The notes under the pieces are model-generated. The model saw only the letters and a list, made by a program, of their open reading frames with translations, made no database searches and had not been told where the DNA came from. Made by a program: the position numbers and the translations under genes. From CAZIPZ01 sp964541075 (GTDB lineage Bacteria > Acidobacteriota > Terriglobia > 20CM-2-55-15), in assembly GCA_964541075.1 (NCBI GenBank), contig CAZIPZ010000021.1:1-27509 (forward strand): a stretch of 27,509 nucleotides of DNA, written 5' to 3'. Below, piece by piece: positions 1 to 9,127 of the stretch. The first letter of the stretch is position 1, and each line of letters opens with the position of its first letter.

Positions 1-420
1 AATCTCACGAACATCGAAGTGACGCTCCGTGGTGAAACGCCTTGTATCGAGCAGAAGGTCGCGAGGGACAGGAACACCGGCAATCGCGCTTCGGATATTA
101 ATGTATGGGAAATCGAAAGACTTCCCGTTAAAGGTCACGAAACGCTGTGGACGGATTTGACCAATGTCCGACCAAAAATTGGCCAGAAGCTCCCGTTCGT
201 CGGCTTGACAATATGCTCGAGAGCGGTCGAGCTCGAGCCAATGAACGCCAATACATATAATTCGACCCGTACACGGATCGAGACCAAGCGTATCCAAGAC
301 CTTTTGTCGATCATCTTCGCTTTCGCCGTCCATCAAGATCGCGCGAGCTCTCGTCGGTATCGAATCCGGGTCCTGGGCGACCGTTTCAATGTCCACAACC
401 AGCGTCGTTAACTGTCCCAT
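1..420 (-). CDS. Predicted 3'-5' exonuclease, PolB-exonuclease-like (5' part, runs off window)
   Basis: The minus strand is open from an ATG at 420 to the window edge, giving the first 140 residues. They begin MGQLTTLVVDIETVA, a typical first exonuclease motif of the DEDD superfamily with metal-binding D10 and E12. Residues 97-104 (FNGKSFDF) match the second motif, N-G-x-x-FD, and HFD at 134-136 fits the region that follows in the PolB-like exonuclease family (PF10108-like). The family degrades DNA or RNA from the 3' end using two metal ions; the substrate here is unknown. The start is supported by GAGGAG five bases upstream. The third motif and the C-terminus lie outside the window, so activity cannot be judged. 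The opposite-strand reading frame here (19-411) is a shadow. Confidence 0.8.
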   Translation of the reverse strand, partial: MGQLTTLVVDIETVAQDPDSIPTRARAILMDGESEDDRQKVLDTLGLDPCTGRIICIGVHWLELDRSRAYCQADERELLANFWSDIGQIRPQRFVTFNGKSFDFPYINIRSAIAGVPVPRDLLLDTRRFTTERHFDVREI

Positions 421-906
421 ACATACTCCTCGACATTGAATTTACGAATCTGCAGGACAACTCAGGGGAGAATTCGAACGGCCGGATGTTGTTAGGCCAC
501 AATGCGGCGTCAATGGCTCTGAGATTGGCAGAAAGCCTACACGGCGCCTCCCGGCCCCGCCTTGCCGTTGTCGTACACCAAATGCAGCTGTGAGTGCTGG
601 CGACCATACAAGATGCTGATGGTGATGTTTGCTCTGATAATACTGAACCCTTGACATGAAAATGCCGATCCATAACATAGGATTCGGTCTGATCACCCTT
701 GGCGTGCAAGGAACTCACGCCCAGACCTTGGTCCACGCGCCGGACTTGCAACAGGATTGATGTCAGGTCATGGCGACGACCAGTAGAGCCAATCGTATTT
801 GCCGTGTGGAGTCACGACAGTCATGAACCGTCATCGCAAAAATAAAGGACTATTTGCGCGGGGATCTTCCAACAACGCCCTGCCTCAGAATCACAAGGAG
901 AAGCCA
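421..906. other. Gene-free stretch upstream of the TonB receptor
   Basis: This 486-bp stretch separates the leftward exonuclease from the rightward TonB receptor, so it must hold both promoters. Reading frames here are short, overlap each other on the minus strand and show no recognisable motif. The receptor's ribosome-binding site sits at its right end. No RNA gene, repeat or clear operator was seen. Confidence 0.5.
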
Positions 907-3900
907 ATGAGACAATCGAGAGTTGTCTTGTACGTCGGAGTATTGGCGCTGGCCCTTTTGACCAGTCCCATACTCGGGCAGGAAAAGGTTGGAGGACTAA
1001 ACGGAATCGCATATGACTCGACGGGCGCCGTTCTGCCCAACGTCATGGTCACATTGACGAATAAAGCCACCAATCGGGTCGTTTCAGCAACCACTCGCGC
1101 TGATGGCGCGTATTTCATCCGGAATGTTGAACCCGGGCGCTACAGCGTAAAGTTTGAGTTAAGGGGTTTCGCCTTGACGGAATTCCCTGACATCAACATC
1201 CTTGTGGGACAAACCTTTAAACTCGATTCGAAAATGGAGGTCGGTGGCGTAGAAACCCGCATCGAAGTGACCGACGTCGTCCCCCAGATTGACCGGCAAA
1301 GCACTCTCGTCACTCATAACCTTCCTGCCGAAGAATTCAACCGCATTCCTAAAGATCGCGGCTTTCAGTCGTTGGCCATCACAGCACCTGCGGTGCAAAC
1401 AGGAGACATCGAAGGCGGCATTCAGGTCAATGGCGCAAGCGGTTCGGAAAATCTCTTTTACGTTGACGGTGTTCCCGTAAACAGCCTCATCAATGGTCAC
1501 TCCAGGCAGACTGCGATCTTTGAATATCTGCAAGAGGTGCAGGTAAAGACTGCCGGAATTGACGCCGAGTATGGCGGAGCGTTAGGCGGCGTCATCACCG
1601 GGGTATCGACGTCCGGTGGAAACGCATTCCACGGAGGAGGGCATTTCTACTTTGGCGGCAGTTCGCTGAGCGCTGGTCCCGTCAAGCGATTGAATCTCGA
1701 TCCTCGTGACGATCGCACCGTGAATCTGATTCAGGACGAAGAGGACGCAGTCCGTGTGTTTGAACCGGGATTCGTCTTGGGCGGGCCCATTAAGAAGAAC
1801 ATGTTGTACTTCTTCACCGCATGGAGCCCGAGGTGGAGTCGCGAAGACCGTCTTTACCGGTTCGCTAATGGAACTGCGAACGACACTCTGGAACGCGATC
1901 AGACGTACTACAGCGGATTTAACAAAATCTCGTTTGACCCGACTCAGCGAATCAGAAGCAACTTCACTTGGCTATGGACTCCCACGCAATCGATGGGGGC
2001 ATTTCCGGGTTTTAATAGCGCCGGCCCAAATTGGGACAGCCGTTCTGTCGCCTCGCAGCAAGCCAACCGCACGCTTGGATTCTTTCAGCCTCAATCCAAT
2101 TACTCCGGCAGCCTGGATTTCGTGCTCAACAACAACATCATGCTCAGCTCCCGAGGCAGCTATTCTTGGGACAACTACAAGTCCCTTGGAGTGTCTGGCT
2201 TAAGCCCTGTTGAATATGCAACCAGCGCCGTCGGTGTTCCGGGGGTTCCGGGACCCTTGCAACAAGGTCAAGGATTCACTAACACACCTCGCGTTATTGC
2301 CGTTCGCCACGATCTCACAACGCGCGCATTCGGAGACGGTATGATCGCAATCACCGGGAATGCAGCAGGACTTCACAATCTAAAGGCGGGATATTCGTTG
2401 CTGAAGAGCGTGAACAATGTCAGCCGTTCATATGGCGGCGGCGGATATGTCCGCGTTTTCTGGGATCGCACGTATGGGGAGAGTCCAACAGGAATTCAGG
2501 ATCGAGGCCAGTACGGCTACTATTCCGTCCATGAAGTCGGTACGATTGGAAGCGCCGGCGCAGGAATCAAATCCTTCTATGTACAGGATCAGTGGAATAT
2601 CCATCCACGGCTGACTCTCAATATCGGCATACGTGCTGAACAAGAGAGGATTCCTTCCTTCCGGAGAGACATTCAGGATTTTGCGTTTGAGTTCGGATGG
2701 GGGAAGAAGATCGCTCCCCGCATCGGTGCGAGCTTGGATCTGCGAGGGGATGGAAAAGTTAAAGTTTACGGAAGCTTTGGCCGCTACTTCGACTGGACGA
2801 AGTACGATTTGGCGAGAGGTTTCTTCGGCGCCGATGTTCAGAGGACTTGGTACCGTTCACTAGAAACGACAGACGTCTTTTCCCTCAGCTTCACCAACCG
2901 ACCTGGTCGCGATCTCTTCCGCCGCACAGGAGATTCATTCCTGGACGATCGCATCCCAAGCTTCGGTCCCGAGATGATTGATCCTGACCTTAAACCAATG
3001 GCGCAGGATCAATACGTGTTCGGCATGGACTACCAGTTGGACAACCACACCGTAGTTGGTGTGACCTACCTTCACAACCACCTTATACGCGCGATTGAGG
3101 ATCTCGGCACTATCGTGAATGGAAATCCCGTCTTCATTATCGGAAACCCTGGTGAGGGGCTTGCCAAGCGGATCGGGAGGACTTCCACATCAACTCCTCT
3201 GTTTGACTATCCCAAGGCAGTTCGCAACTTTGACGCAGTCGAATGGACTCTGAACCGTCGCCTGTCTAATGGTTGGTTCGCAAGCGCGAATTACACATGG
3301 AGTCGTTTGTATGGGAATTATGCGGGGATAGCCAACTCGGATGAAATCCTCACTCCGGCGACGGGGCTTGGGAATGCGACCACGCAGCAACAACGCAGCA
3401 GCGTATTCCGGTTCGGCGACAATCGGAGCACCGCATGGGACGGCGACGACCTCCTTTTCGATTCGAAAGGCAATCTCGATGTGAAAGGCCGGCTCGCGAC
3501 TGATAGACCGCATGTTTTGAAGTTGAACGGCTACTATGAAAAAACATGGGGCGGCATCGGGTCCACGGACGTTGGCGCCTTCTTTTATCTGGGCAGCGGG
3601 ACTCCGGTTTCAACGACCGTTAACACAACTCAGAGGCACCGGGTATTCGTGAATGGCAGGGGAGATTTGGGCAGAACTCCAATGCTGAACTACACAGATC
3701 TTCTGATCGGACACAACATCAACCTTACCGAAGAACAAAAGCTTCGAATCGAATTGAACATCCTGAATGTTTTCAATCAGCAAGCGGCTCGCCACAAATA
3801 CGACAACATGAACAGAGGAATCGCCGGTACGCGAGCTTCCTCAACCATCAACCTAACGTCAGTCAATCTGTTCAGTGGGTACAATTATAACGAACGGATT

Positions 3901-4005
3901 CTGGCGACCCCGGATGGCGTCAACGCCTTCGATCCGAGATATGGACGTCCGGATTTGTTTAATACAGGGCTTGTGGCGCGTCTGGGCGTGAAATGGACCT
4001 TTTGA
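907..4005 (+). CDS. TonB-dependent receptor, Oar-like, with N-terminal carboxypeptidase-regulatory-like domain
   Basis: Outer-membrane beta-barrel receptor of 1032 residues, expected to take up a substrate using TonB/ExbBD energy; the ligand cannot be read from sequence. Residues 1-25 form a signal peptide ending LTSPILGQ. Residues of about 29-110 are a CarboxypepD_reg-like (Ig-fold) domain with the usual GAVLPNV and ADGAYFIRNVEPGRY segments. The plug follows, with VNGASGSENLFYVDGVPVN and the DAEYGGALGGV signature, then a long beta-barrel ending in LGVKWTF, with the terminal aromatic typical of BAM substrates. The frame opens earlier, at 799, but the start at 907 is chosen because AAGGAG lies just upstream and the signal peptide begins there. 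Such Oar-like receptors are abundant in Acidobacteriota. It has no SusD-like or TonB partner next to it and appears monocistronic. Confidence 0.92.
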   Translation: MRQSRVVLYVGVLALALLTSPILGQEKVGGLNGIAYDSTGAVLPNVMVTLTNKATNRVVSATTRADGAYFIRNVEPGRYSVKFELRGFALTEFPDINILVGQTFKLDSKMEVGGVETRIEVTDVVPQIDRQSTLVTHNLPAEEFNRIPKDRGFQSLAITAPAVQTGDIEGGIQVNGASGSENLFYVDGVPVNSLINGHSRQTAIFEYLQEVQVKTAGIDAEYGGALGGVITGVSTSGGNAFHGGGHFYFGGSSLSAGPVKRLNLDPRDDRTVNLIQDEEDAVRVFEPGFVLGGPIKKNMLYFFTAWSPRWSREDRLYRFANGTANDTLERDQTYYSGFNKISFDPTQRIRSNFTWLWTPTQSMGAFPGFNSAGPNWDSRSVASQQANRTLGFFQPQSNYSGSLDFVLNNNIMLSSRGSYSWDNYKSLGVSGLSPVEYATSAVGVPGVPGPLQQGQGFTNTPRVIAVRHDLTTRAFGDGMIAITGNAAGLHNLKAGYSLLKSVNNVSRSYGGGGYVRVFWDRTYGESPTGIQDRGQYGYYSVHEVGTIGSAGAGIKSFYVQDQWNIHPRLTLNIGIRAEQERIPSFRRDIQDFAFEFGWGKKIAPRIGASLDLRGDGKVKVYGSFGRYFDWTKYDLARGFFGADVQRTWYRSLETTDVFSLSFTNRPGRDLFRRTGDSFLDDRIPSFGPEMIDPDLKPMAQDQYVFGMDYQLDNHTVVGVTYLHNHLIRAIEDLGTIVNGNPVFIIGNPGEGLAKRIGRTSTSTPLFDYPKAVRNFDAVEWTLNRRLSNGWFASANYTWSRLYGNYAGIANSDEILTPATGLGNATTQQQRSSVFRFGDNRSTAWDGDDLLFDSKGNLDVKGRLATDRPHVLKLNGYYEKTWGGIGSTDVGAFFYLGSGTPVSTTVNTTQRHRVFVNGRGDLGRTPMLNYTDLLIGHNINLTEEQKLRIELNILNVFNQQAARHKYDNMNRGIAGTRASSTINLTSVNLFSGYNYNERILATPDGVNAFDPRYGRPDLFNTGLVARLGVKWTF

Positions 4006-4011
4006 AATAGG

Positions 4012-4046
4012 AGAGGACGGGGCGAGCCCGCCTCGCTCCGTCCTCT
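4012..4046. terminator. Hairpin between convergent genes
   Basis: A 15-bp arm (4012-4026) pairs with 4032-4046 around a 5-base loop; the only imperfection is one G-T wobble. It sits 6 bp after the TonB receptor stop and 13 bp from the end of the convergent SDR gene. No long T-run follows on either strand, so it may act with Rho or as a 3'-end stabiliser. It is placed to serve both genes. Confidence 0.7.
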
Positions 4047-4059
4047 TCCGCCTGACTGC

Positions 4060-4791
4060 TTAGATCTTCAAGCTGAGACCTCCATCAACAGTTAAAATCT
4101 GCCCTGTCACGTAATTATCAGGCGCCAGGAAAAAGAGGATCGCGCGGACCACATCCTCCGGCTTCCCCAGGCGTGAAATGAGATTCTGCTGCAGAAAACG
4201 ATCATACTTGCCGCTCTTGACGCTCTGCTCGGCCATTCCAACAGTAGTCACTCCTGGAGCGACCACGTTCACTCGAATCCTCCACTGTTTTGCGAGAATT
4301 CGAGCTGTGTGCACCAGCGCCGCTTTTGGAGCTGCATATACGGTGCTTCCCGGGAATGCACCTATTGCCTGCATGCTCGAAACGAATACCACCGCTCCAT
4401 CCCTATCACCGGCTGCTCGCGCAAAGTCTCGCGCCAGCAGAACGGGTCCCACGAAGTTTGCACGCATGGAATCTATAAGGTCGTCGACAGTCGCGTCCTC
4501 TATTGGAATTCTCGCGGGATGCCCCACCAGAGTGACCACGCCATAGGGACTTCCGGACCGCGCACCGGCATCAAGCAACCGGTCGCGAGTATCCTGGTTT
4601 TCGAGGTCGCCAACAACGACGTGGGGTTCAATGGCGTGCTTTTTCAGAATTGTCCGCGCAAGATCGTTAGCGCGCTCCGCATTCCGAAGACATCCGATAA
4701 TGGGTATGCCTCCGAGACGCGCAATCTCGTCAGCAACGGAAGAACCGAGACCTCCGGATCCACCGGCGAGTATGACGGTCTTTCCTTTCAT
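4060..4791 (-). CDS. Short-chain dehydrogenase/reductase (FabG-like SDR)
   Basis: A 243-residue classical SDR that should use NAD(P)(H) to oxidise or reduce a carbonyl or alcohol; the substrate is unknown. The Rossmann glycine motif GGSGGLG is at 10-16, GDL at 61-63, the active-site asparagine is probably N112 (ANFVG), the catalytic serine is S138 or S139, and YxxxK gives Y152 and K156. The C-terminus has NVVAPGVTT and the usual VTGQILTVDGG end. The NNAG motif normally near residue 88 is replaced by LVGH, which is atypical. The ATG at 4791 overlaps the TGA of the upstream DUF6178 gene by 4 bp, so the pair is very probably translationally coupled. Confidence 0.88.
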   Translation of the reverse strand: MKGKTVILAGGSGGLGSSVADEIARLGGIPIIGCLRNAERANDLARTILKKHAIEPHVVVGDLENQDTRDRLLDAGARSGSPYGVVTLVGHPARIPIEDATVDDLIDSMRANFVGPVLLARDFARAAGDRDGAVVFVSSMQAIGAFPGSTVYAAPKAALVHTARILAKQWRIRVNVVAPGVTTVGMAEQSVKSGKYDRFLQQNLISRLGKPEDVVRAILFFLAPDNYVTGQILTVDGGLSLKI

Positions 4792-6320
4792 AAAACCACA
4801 ATGACGCTCGAAATAAATCGAGGATCAATTTTGCTTCCGATGAGAGGCTCCAATTCCTGTCTCAGTTCTCTATGCCAACGCTCCGCAAAGTTGCGAATAG
4901 GATCGGGAAGATCCAATTCAGGCAGTTTGAAGCCTTCGGCAACGAAGGCCGTCAACTGCGCCGCTGTAACCGGAGTGGATTCAAAGCTGCCGCCGAGGGC
5001 GAACTGAATGGTCGCCGTATTGAAAGTTCTAGCAAGCGTTCCTCTGACCTGACGGAAGGCGCCCATGAAGGACTTCACCATAGGCACGAGCTCGTCAAGA
5101 CGCTTTCGGGCAAGCTCGACATCTGCGAGTGACTGAAAGTTCCGCACACGCCCGCTTTCGACAAAGAGAGGCTTGAATCGCCTAAGGCCTTCGATAAATT
5201 CCTGATCAACCGGATCAAGCATCGCCACCTGAAATCCTGGGGTCAGGATAAGATGATCGGCGACGTCACGCAGCTTGGCCACCTGATCAAAACCGACCCT
5301 GAATATCGTTTGGATGTAGTTTCTCCTCAAAAATTCCGGGCCGAGTTCCGGACGGCCTTGAGTCAGATGCTCCAAGCCGATTGTGAGAAAATCCCTCATC
5401 TCTTCAAGCGCAGGCTTCACTCCCTCGATTTCGCCAAGGTTGATCAGATTCGCGGAAAGAATGCGGTTTCCCAGCGCAGTTAGCTCCTGGCCGAGGCGAT
5501 CGGACTCCAAAGGATCACTGATCTGCGCGAATGCTTTCATGAGGAAAACGGCGCCCAACAACGAATCGGCAAAGAGAGCCGGGAGATTTCCCGGGTTCTC
5601 CTCTCCCTGAATTTCTTCGGTTGGTTCCTCCCGGTCGGCGCCAACATGATTTGACGAAGAATCGGCGCGTGTATATATCGATAGTGCATCATAGTAGTCT
5701 ACGAAGCCGTGCATCTCCAGACGACGCGTCTTGTTTTCGTACGCAATCTCCTCCAATTCAATGCGCGTTGTATAACGGACCTTGGTGAGGATCAAAGAAC
5801 CAAGCGGAGGATTGTATTTGAATAGTCCATCAAGGATGAGCATACCGATAGTGGTGGGTTCTCCCTCCTCGATCGGTTCGACAGCAAACCGGTTGTCTGG
5901 AGTGAAGATCAGTTGTGTGCCGTCCGGCGGATCGTCCCGTTCGACCTCGTAAACGTTAACAAGATCTTTGAGAAAGAGCGCTATGACAGCATCATCAATA
6001 CCAGAGACTGCTTTCATGGTTTCCTCCGGTCCGGCCTGGATAAAGGCCGCCAGCCATTCCATGAGGGGCTTGCGAACGAACGCATCCTTACGCCAGCAAT
6101 CGAGATCGATAAAACCCCGAACTTGCTTACCGGAAACCAACGGCAGCAAATCAAGGCTGTCGGAGAGCCCGATGTGCTTGACTGCAAAGAATACTTCTTC
6201 AAAGGACGCGCTCTTGACGACGTACCTGGCATCGGACCTCGTCAGGAACTCTTCGAGTTGCGATTTGTTTTCCACCCGCAGTGCAGCGCCGATCAACGGA
6301 TTAAGCATGTCTTCAGACAT
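4788..6320 (-). CDS. DUF6178 family protein
   Basis: A 510-residue soluble, largely alpha-helical protein without signal peptide or membrane segment. The N-terminal part, with AVKHIGLSDSLDLLPLVSG and GFIDLDCWRKD at about residues 47-78, resembles what I remember of DUF6178, a family of unknown function found in Acidobacteriota and delta-proteobacterial lineages. A charged low-complexity linker lies at about 220-245 (EEPTEEIQGEENPG). The start at 6320 has only a weak AGG eight bases upstream; a second ATG four codons in is possible. It is the first gene of a pair with the SDR (ATGA overlap) and is divergent from the RNase II-like gene across 103 bp. No function is proposed beyond the family name. 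Confidence 0.75.
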   Translation of the reverse strand: MSEDMLNPLIGAALRVENKSQLEEFLTRSDARYVVKSASFEEVFFAVKHIGLSDSLDLLPLVSGKQVRGFIDLDCWRKDAFVRKPLMEWLAAFIQAGPEETMKAVSGIDDAVIALFLKDLVNVYEVERDDPPDGTQLIFTPDNRFAVEPIEEGEPTTIGMLILDGLFKYNPPLGSLILTKVRYTTRIELEEIAYENKTRRLEMHGFVDYYDALSIYTRADSSSNHVGADREEPTEEIQGEENPGNLPALFADSLLGAVFLMKAFAQISDPLESDRLGQELTALGNRILSANLINLGEIEGVKPALEEMRDFLTIGLEHLTQGRPELGPEFLRRNYIQTIFRVGFDQVAKLRDVADHLILTPGFQVAMLDPVDQEFIEGLRRFKPLFVESGRVRNFQSLADVELARKRLDELVPMVKSFMGAFRQVRGTLARTFNTATIQFALGGSFESTPVTAAQLTAFVAEGFKLPELDLPDPIRNFAERWHRELRQELEPLIGSKIDPRFISSVIVVL

Positions 6321-6423
6321 AATAGAAACCTGAATTGTGGATTTGTTGTCGTCCCTGCTGACATGAGGCTCATCAAGGACGCCAATCTAGAAGATAGCAT
6401 TGGATTCCAATTCGATAATCCAG

Positions 6424-8379
6424 ATGATCCCCACTTCTCTTGAAGGCCGCATCATTGAATTTCTGGACTCTGAAGAACTGAAGCTGGGCTACGTTCGAAA
6501 ATACGAGCGCGACCGCCTTCAAGTGGTCGATCCCCGAGGCCGAAATCTCAGCATACAGAGCGATCGGGTTGTCGTTGTGCACGGTTGGTCGGACGAACCC
6601 TCGTTCCCCCTTCTTGCGCGTCAGATTGCCGAAAAGATTCAGAATCGCCAATCGGATGTCGACGTGGAGCTACTATGGCAAGCCTTGACTGGGAAGCACC
6701 AGGAGTTTGAATCAAAAGATCTCGCCGAACTTTTCTTTGGTGATCAAAGCCCTGAGTCGATATCCGCGATCTTTCGCGCCGTTTCCCAAGACAGCCTCTT
6801 TTTCAAACGCAAGGGTGCAGGCTTCATTGCAAAAACGGACGACCAGGTTTCCACTGAGCGAGTCCGGCGCCAACGAGAAAGCGAACGAAAGGCATTCCGC
6901 GACCACGCGGCGCGTCTAATCAGTGCGATGCTCAAGAGAAACAGCCCATTCACGCCGGAGATGCTCCCGATTATCGATCGTATTCAGAATTGGATGAAAC
7001 ATCGAACAGGCGATGAAGTGGGAAACATCCTCGAGGAATTGGCGGGAGCTGCTAAGGCGCGCGATGCAGCGTATGACATTCTTCTTCGTGCAGGCCGCAT
7101 CGATGCGAATGCCGACCGTTTTCTCGCCGTATTCGGCATTGAGGAACATTTCTCGAAACCGGTCCTTGAAGCCGCCGATCTTGTTTCGGAATATCTTCAT
7201 GAGGAATCGCGCGTCGATTACAGAAGTCTGGCGGCAATCACCATTGACGATGAAGACACTAGCGAGGTCGACGATGCCTTGACGCTGGATCGTTCGGCAA
7301 ACGAAACGATCGTCGGGATACATATCGCCGATGTATCGGCGTTTGTCTCGAAGGGTGATCTTTTGGACGCTGAAGCAGGGCGGCGCTCCTCAACAATCTA
7401 TTTGCCCACTCTCAGCGTTCCCATGTTTCCGGACCGACTGTCTACGGACCTCTTCAGTCTCACTCCCAATACCGACAGACCTGCCTTCACTGTTGAAGTC
7501 CGGTTTGACGAACACGGCGTTCGCGTCGGATATCGCATTGTGCGATCGACAATTCGAGTCCAGAAGCGGCTTTCCTATGACCAGGCCGACGCCGCAATCA
7601 AGGCCGGCGACCCATGTCTCCAGGATTTTCTTCACCTCGCCGGTCTGCTTCAAAAATCAAGGGGCGAACGAGGGGCTATCACATTCCGGCGACCGGAACT
7701 CAAGATTCGTGTCAAAGAAGGCGAGATTCATATCAAACAAATCGATCCGCGATCTCCATCGAGATTGCTCGTCAGTGAAATGATGATTCTTGCCAATGGA
7801 CTCGCGGCGGACTTCGCCGCCGCCAACTCCTTGCCCGTAATTTTCCGAACGCAAGAGCCTCGAGAGGCAATCGACATCGAGGACGCTCCTGTGGTCGAGG
7901 CGATCGCTTTCGAAAGGCTTCGGAAGACTTTCAAGCGGTCCCGTCTTTCACTGACGCCTGGCGCGCATTCCGGACTCGGACTGTCGGCATACACTCAGGC
8001 ATCGTCACCTATTCGCCGATACGCAGACCTCGTCACCCAGCGCCAATTTACCGCCCTGCTGAGAGGCTCTGTGATCCCCTATAGCCGGGATGAAGTACTA
8101 CGGGTTCTGACTTCCGCGGAAGCGGCGGAACAGGAAATCCGCGTGCTGGAGGAACGGTCGACGAACTACTGGCTCCTGGAATACCTCGCCCGTTACAAAC
8201 GGAACGAACCGTTGTCTGCTGTAACTCTGGATACGAAGGGCAACATCGAACTTGAGGACTATTACCTTCGAGGAAAAATCGCGGCCCCCAATAAGCGTCC
8301 CGGTGAAACCATTCAAGTCATGATCGACAGCATCAATCCGGAGAAAGGCGAAGTTCGATTCAAGGTGCATGTCCAGTGA
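6424..8379 (+). CDS. RNase II/RNB-family exoribonuclease
   Basis: Processive 3'-5' hydrolase of single-stranded RNA in the cytoplasm, about 651 residues from the ATG at 6424. An in-frame TTG at 6400 would add eight residues; neither start has a good ribosome-binding site. The first ~60 residues look like a small beta-barrel. The RNB core begins with TIDDEDTSEVDDA (about residues 273-285), which aligns with the E. coli RNase II active-site block. Three metal-binding aspartates are kept, but the position equivalent to D207 is Glu. IHIADVSAFV and SPIRRYADLVTQRQ follow, then a short S1-like C-terminal part. I recall the same Glu variant in cyanobacterial and chloroplast RNB enzymes, so it probably marks a subfamily rather than inactivation. 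There is no long basic tail as in RNase R. Confidence 0.9.
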   Translation: MIPTSLEGRIIEFLDSEELKLGYVRKYERDRLQVVDPRGRNLSIQSDRVVVVHGWSDEPSFPLLARQIAEKIQNRQSDVDVELLWQALTGKHQEFESKDLAELFFGDQSPESISAIFRAVSQDSLFFKRKGAGFIAKTDDQVSTERVRRQRESERKAFRDHAARLISAMLKRNSPFTPEMLPIIDRIQNWMKHRTGDEVGNILEELAGAAKARDAAYDILLRAGRIDANADRFLAVFGIEEHFSKPVLEAADLVSEYLHEESRVDYRSLAAITIDDEDTSEVDDALTLDRSANETIVGIHIADVSAFVSKGDLLDAEAGRRSSTIYLPTLSVPMFPDRLSTDLFSLTPNTDRPAFTVEVRFDEHGVRVGYRIVRSTIRVQKRLSYDQADAAIKAGDPCLQDFLHLAGLLQKSRGERGAITFRRPELKIRVKEGEIHIKQIDPRSPSRLLVSEMMILANGLAADFAAANSLPVIFRTQEPREAIDIEDAPVVEAIAFERLRKTFKRSRLSLTPGAHSGLGLSAYTQASSPIRRYADLVTQRQFTALLRGSVIPYSRDEVLRVLTSAEAAEQEIRVLEERSTNYWLLEYLARYKRNEPLSAVTLDTKGNIELEDYYLRGKIAAPNKRPGETIQVMIDSINPEKGEVRFKVHVQ

Positions 8380-8503
8380 CAAGGTTTTTGGTCTAGCTCT
8401 TGTAACGGTGTTGCTGGGTGTTTCACACCTTCTCGAACCGGTGATTGCACTTACCTTGCGCCAACATGAATCGACGTTTACCTCGCTGCCCATCATTGCC
8501 TAA
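8369..8503 (+). CDS. Possible 44-residue single-pass membrane peptide
   Basis: An ATG at 8369 overlaps the last 11 bp of the RNase gene in another frame and opens a 44-codon frame. Residues of about 6-29 (VFGLALVTVLLGVSHLLEPV and on) would make one hydrophobic helix, followed by a short polar tail. AAGG lies 3-4 bases before the ATG, which is close but usable with coupling. The overlap, hydrophobic segment and position make it a plausible small protein; length and lack of homology knowledge keep confidence low. It could also be a decayed remnant of a longer gene. Confidence 0.3.
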   Translation: MSSDKVFGLALVTVLLGVSHLLEPVIALTLRQHESTFTSLPIIA

Positions 8504-9127
8504 ACCGAAGGTCATCCCCTCGTGGTTCCAGGCCCTGATCCAATAACTAAAACTCCTATACCTTCGTAAACTGTGGGCCCGCGCACCCCGTGTTAGAACG
8601 ATACAAAAAACAGAACGGCAACATGGTTTGTTGCACAATTGTTGTCGGCTAATCCGCCGTCTTGTCAGAAACTTTTACGGCTCGTTCAAGCCAGGCAAAA
8701 TTGAACTTATATAAGACACTTAGAAGAGATACTGACTAAGAGTGAAGTACTTGTCGTCGGAAACCTTGACACTTCTGCAACGATTTGAAACTGGTTTTTT
8801 TCATCGAAACCGAAGTGGTAATTGTCCTTATCTAATTCATTCACAATAATATATTGTATAGCCGATCCTAACCGGACGTGATGGTATAAGAAATGCCGTT
8901 CGACGCCGACTTGTCTGACCGCCGTGCGCAGTATGCGTACAAAATAGATAAGGCGTGAGTGAAGCGGGATGACCGCTTGCATAGCATGCCGTCCAGTTCA
9001 TGTAGCGGTGTTCCAGAGCAAGAGAGAGCGCCTAGGGACGCCTGACTACATCACAAAGAAACACCGAAAATAGAATCGTTCCTTGTAAGCGATAAATTGG
9101 ACTTTTGCAATCAGAGGACGACTGCAA
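8504..9127. other. Gene-poor AT-richer stretch
   Basis: About 620 bp without a convincing gene. The minus-strand frames here (8423-8638 and 8707-8982) are short, lack good ribosome-binding sites and resemble no family. A 6-bp hairpin (8962-8967 with 8973-8978, loop GATGA) is the only clear local structure. The AT-rich part around 8810-8870 could hold the promoter of the beta-helix gene. No tRNA or riboswitch pattern was recognised. Confidence 0.45.

Noticed and set aside
19..411. 130-codon plus-strand frame at the left edge
   Set aside because: The opposite strand encodes a clear exonuclease N-terminus with DxE and NGxxFD motifs and a GAGGAG site; the plus frame has no family features.
651..678. 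TTGACA with TAACAT 16 bases later, a possible sigma-70 promoter
   Set aside because: The -10 matches only four of six and it lies about 230 bp before the receptor start; too weak to list as a feature.
386..751. Minus-strand frames upstream of the TonB receptor
   Set aside because: Low-complexity, Ser/Cys/Arg-rich products, no ribosome-binding site, mutually overlapping; typical of non-coding sequence.
799..906. N-terminal extension of the TonB receptor from the ATG at 799
   Set aside because: The residues added would precede the signal peptide, and AAGGAG is placed for the ATG at 907.
8420..8450. TTCGA-containing stretch resembling a tRNA T-arm on the minus strand
   Set aside because: The flanking five bases do not pair as a T-stem and no acceptor or anticodon arm is present.
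8423..8982. Minus-strand frames between the RNase and the beta-helix gene
   Set aside because: No ribosome-binding sites, no motifs, unlike neighbouring proteins in composition.
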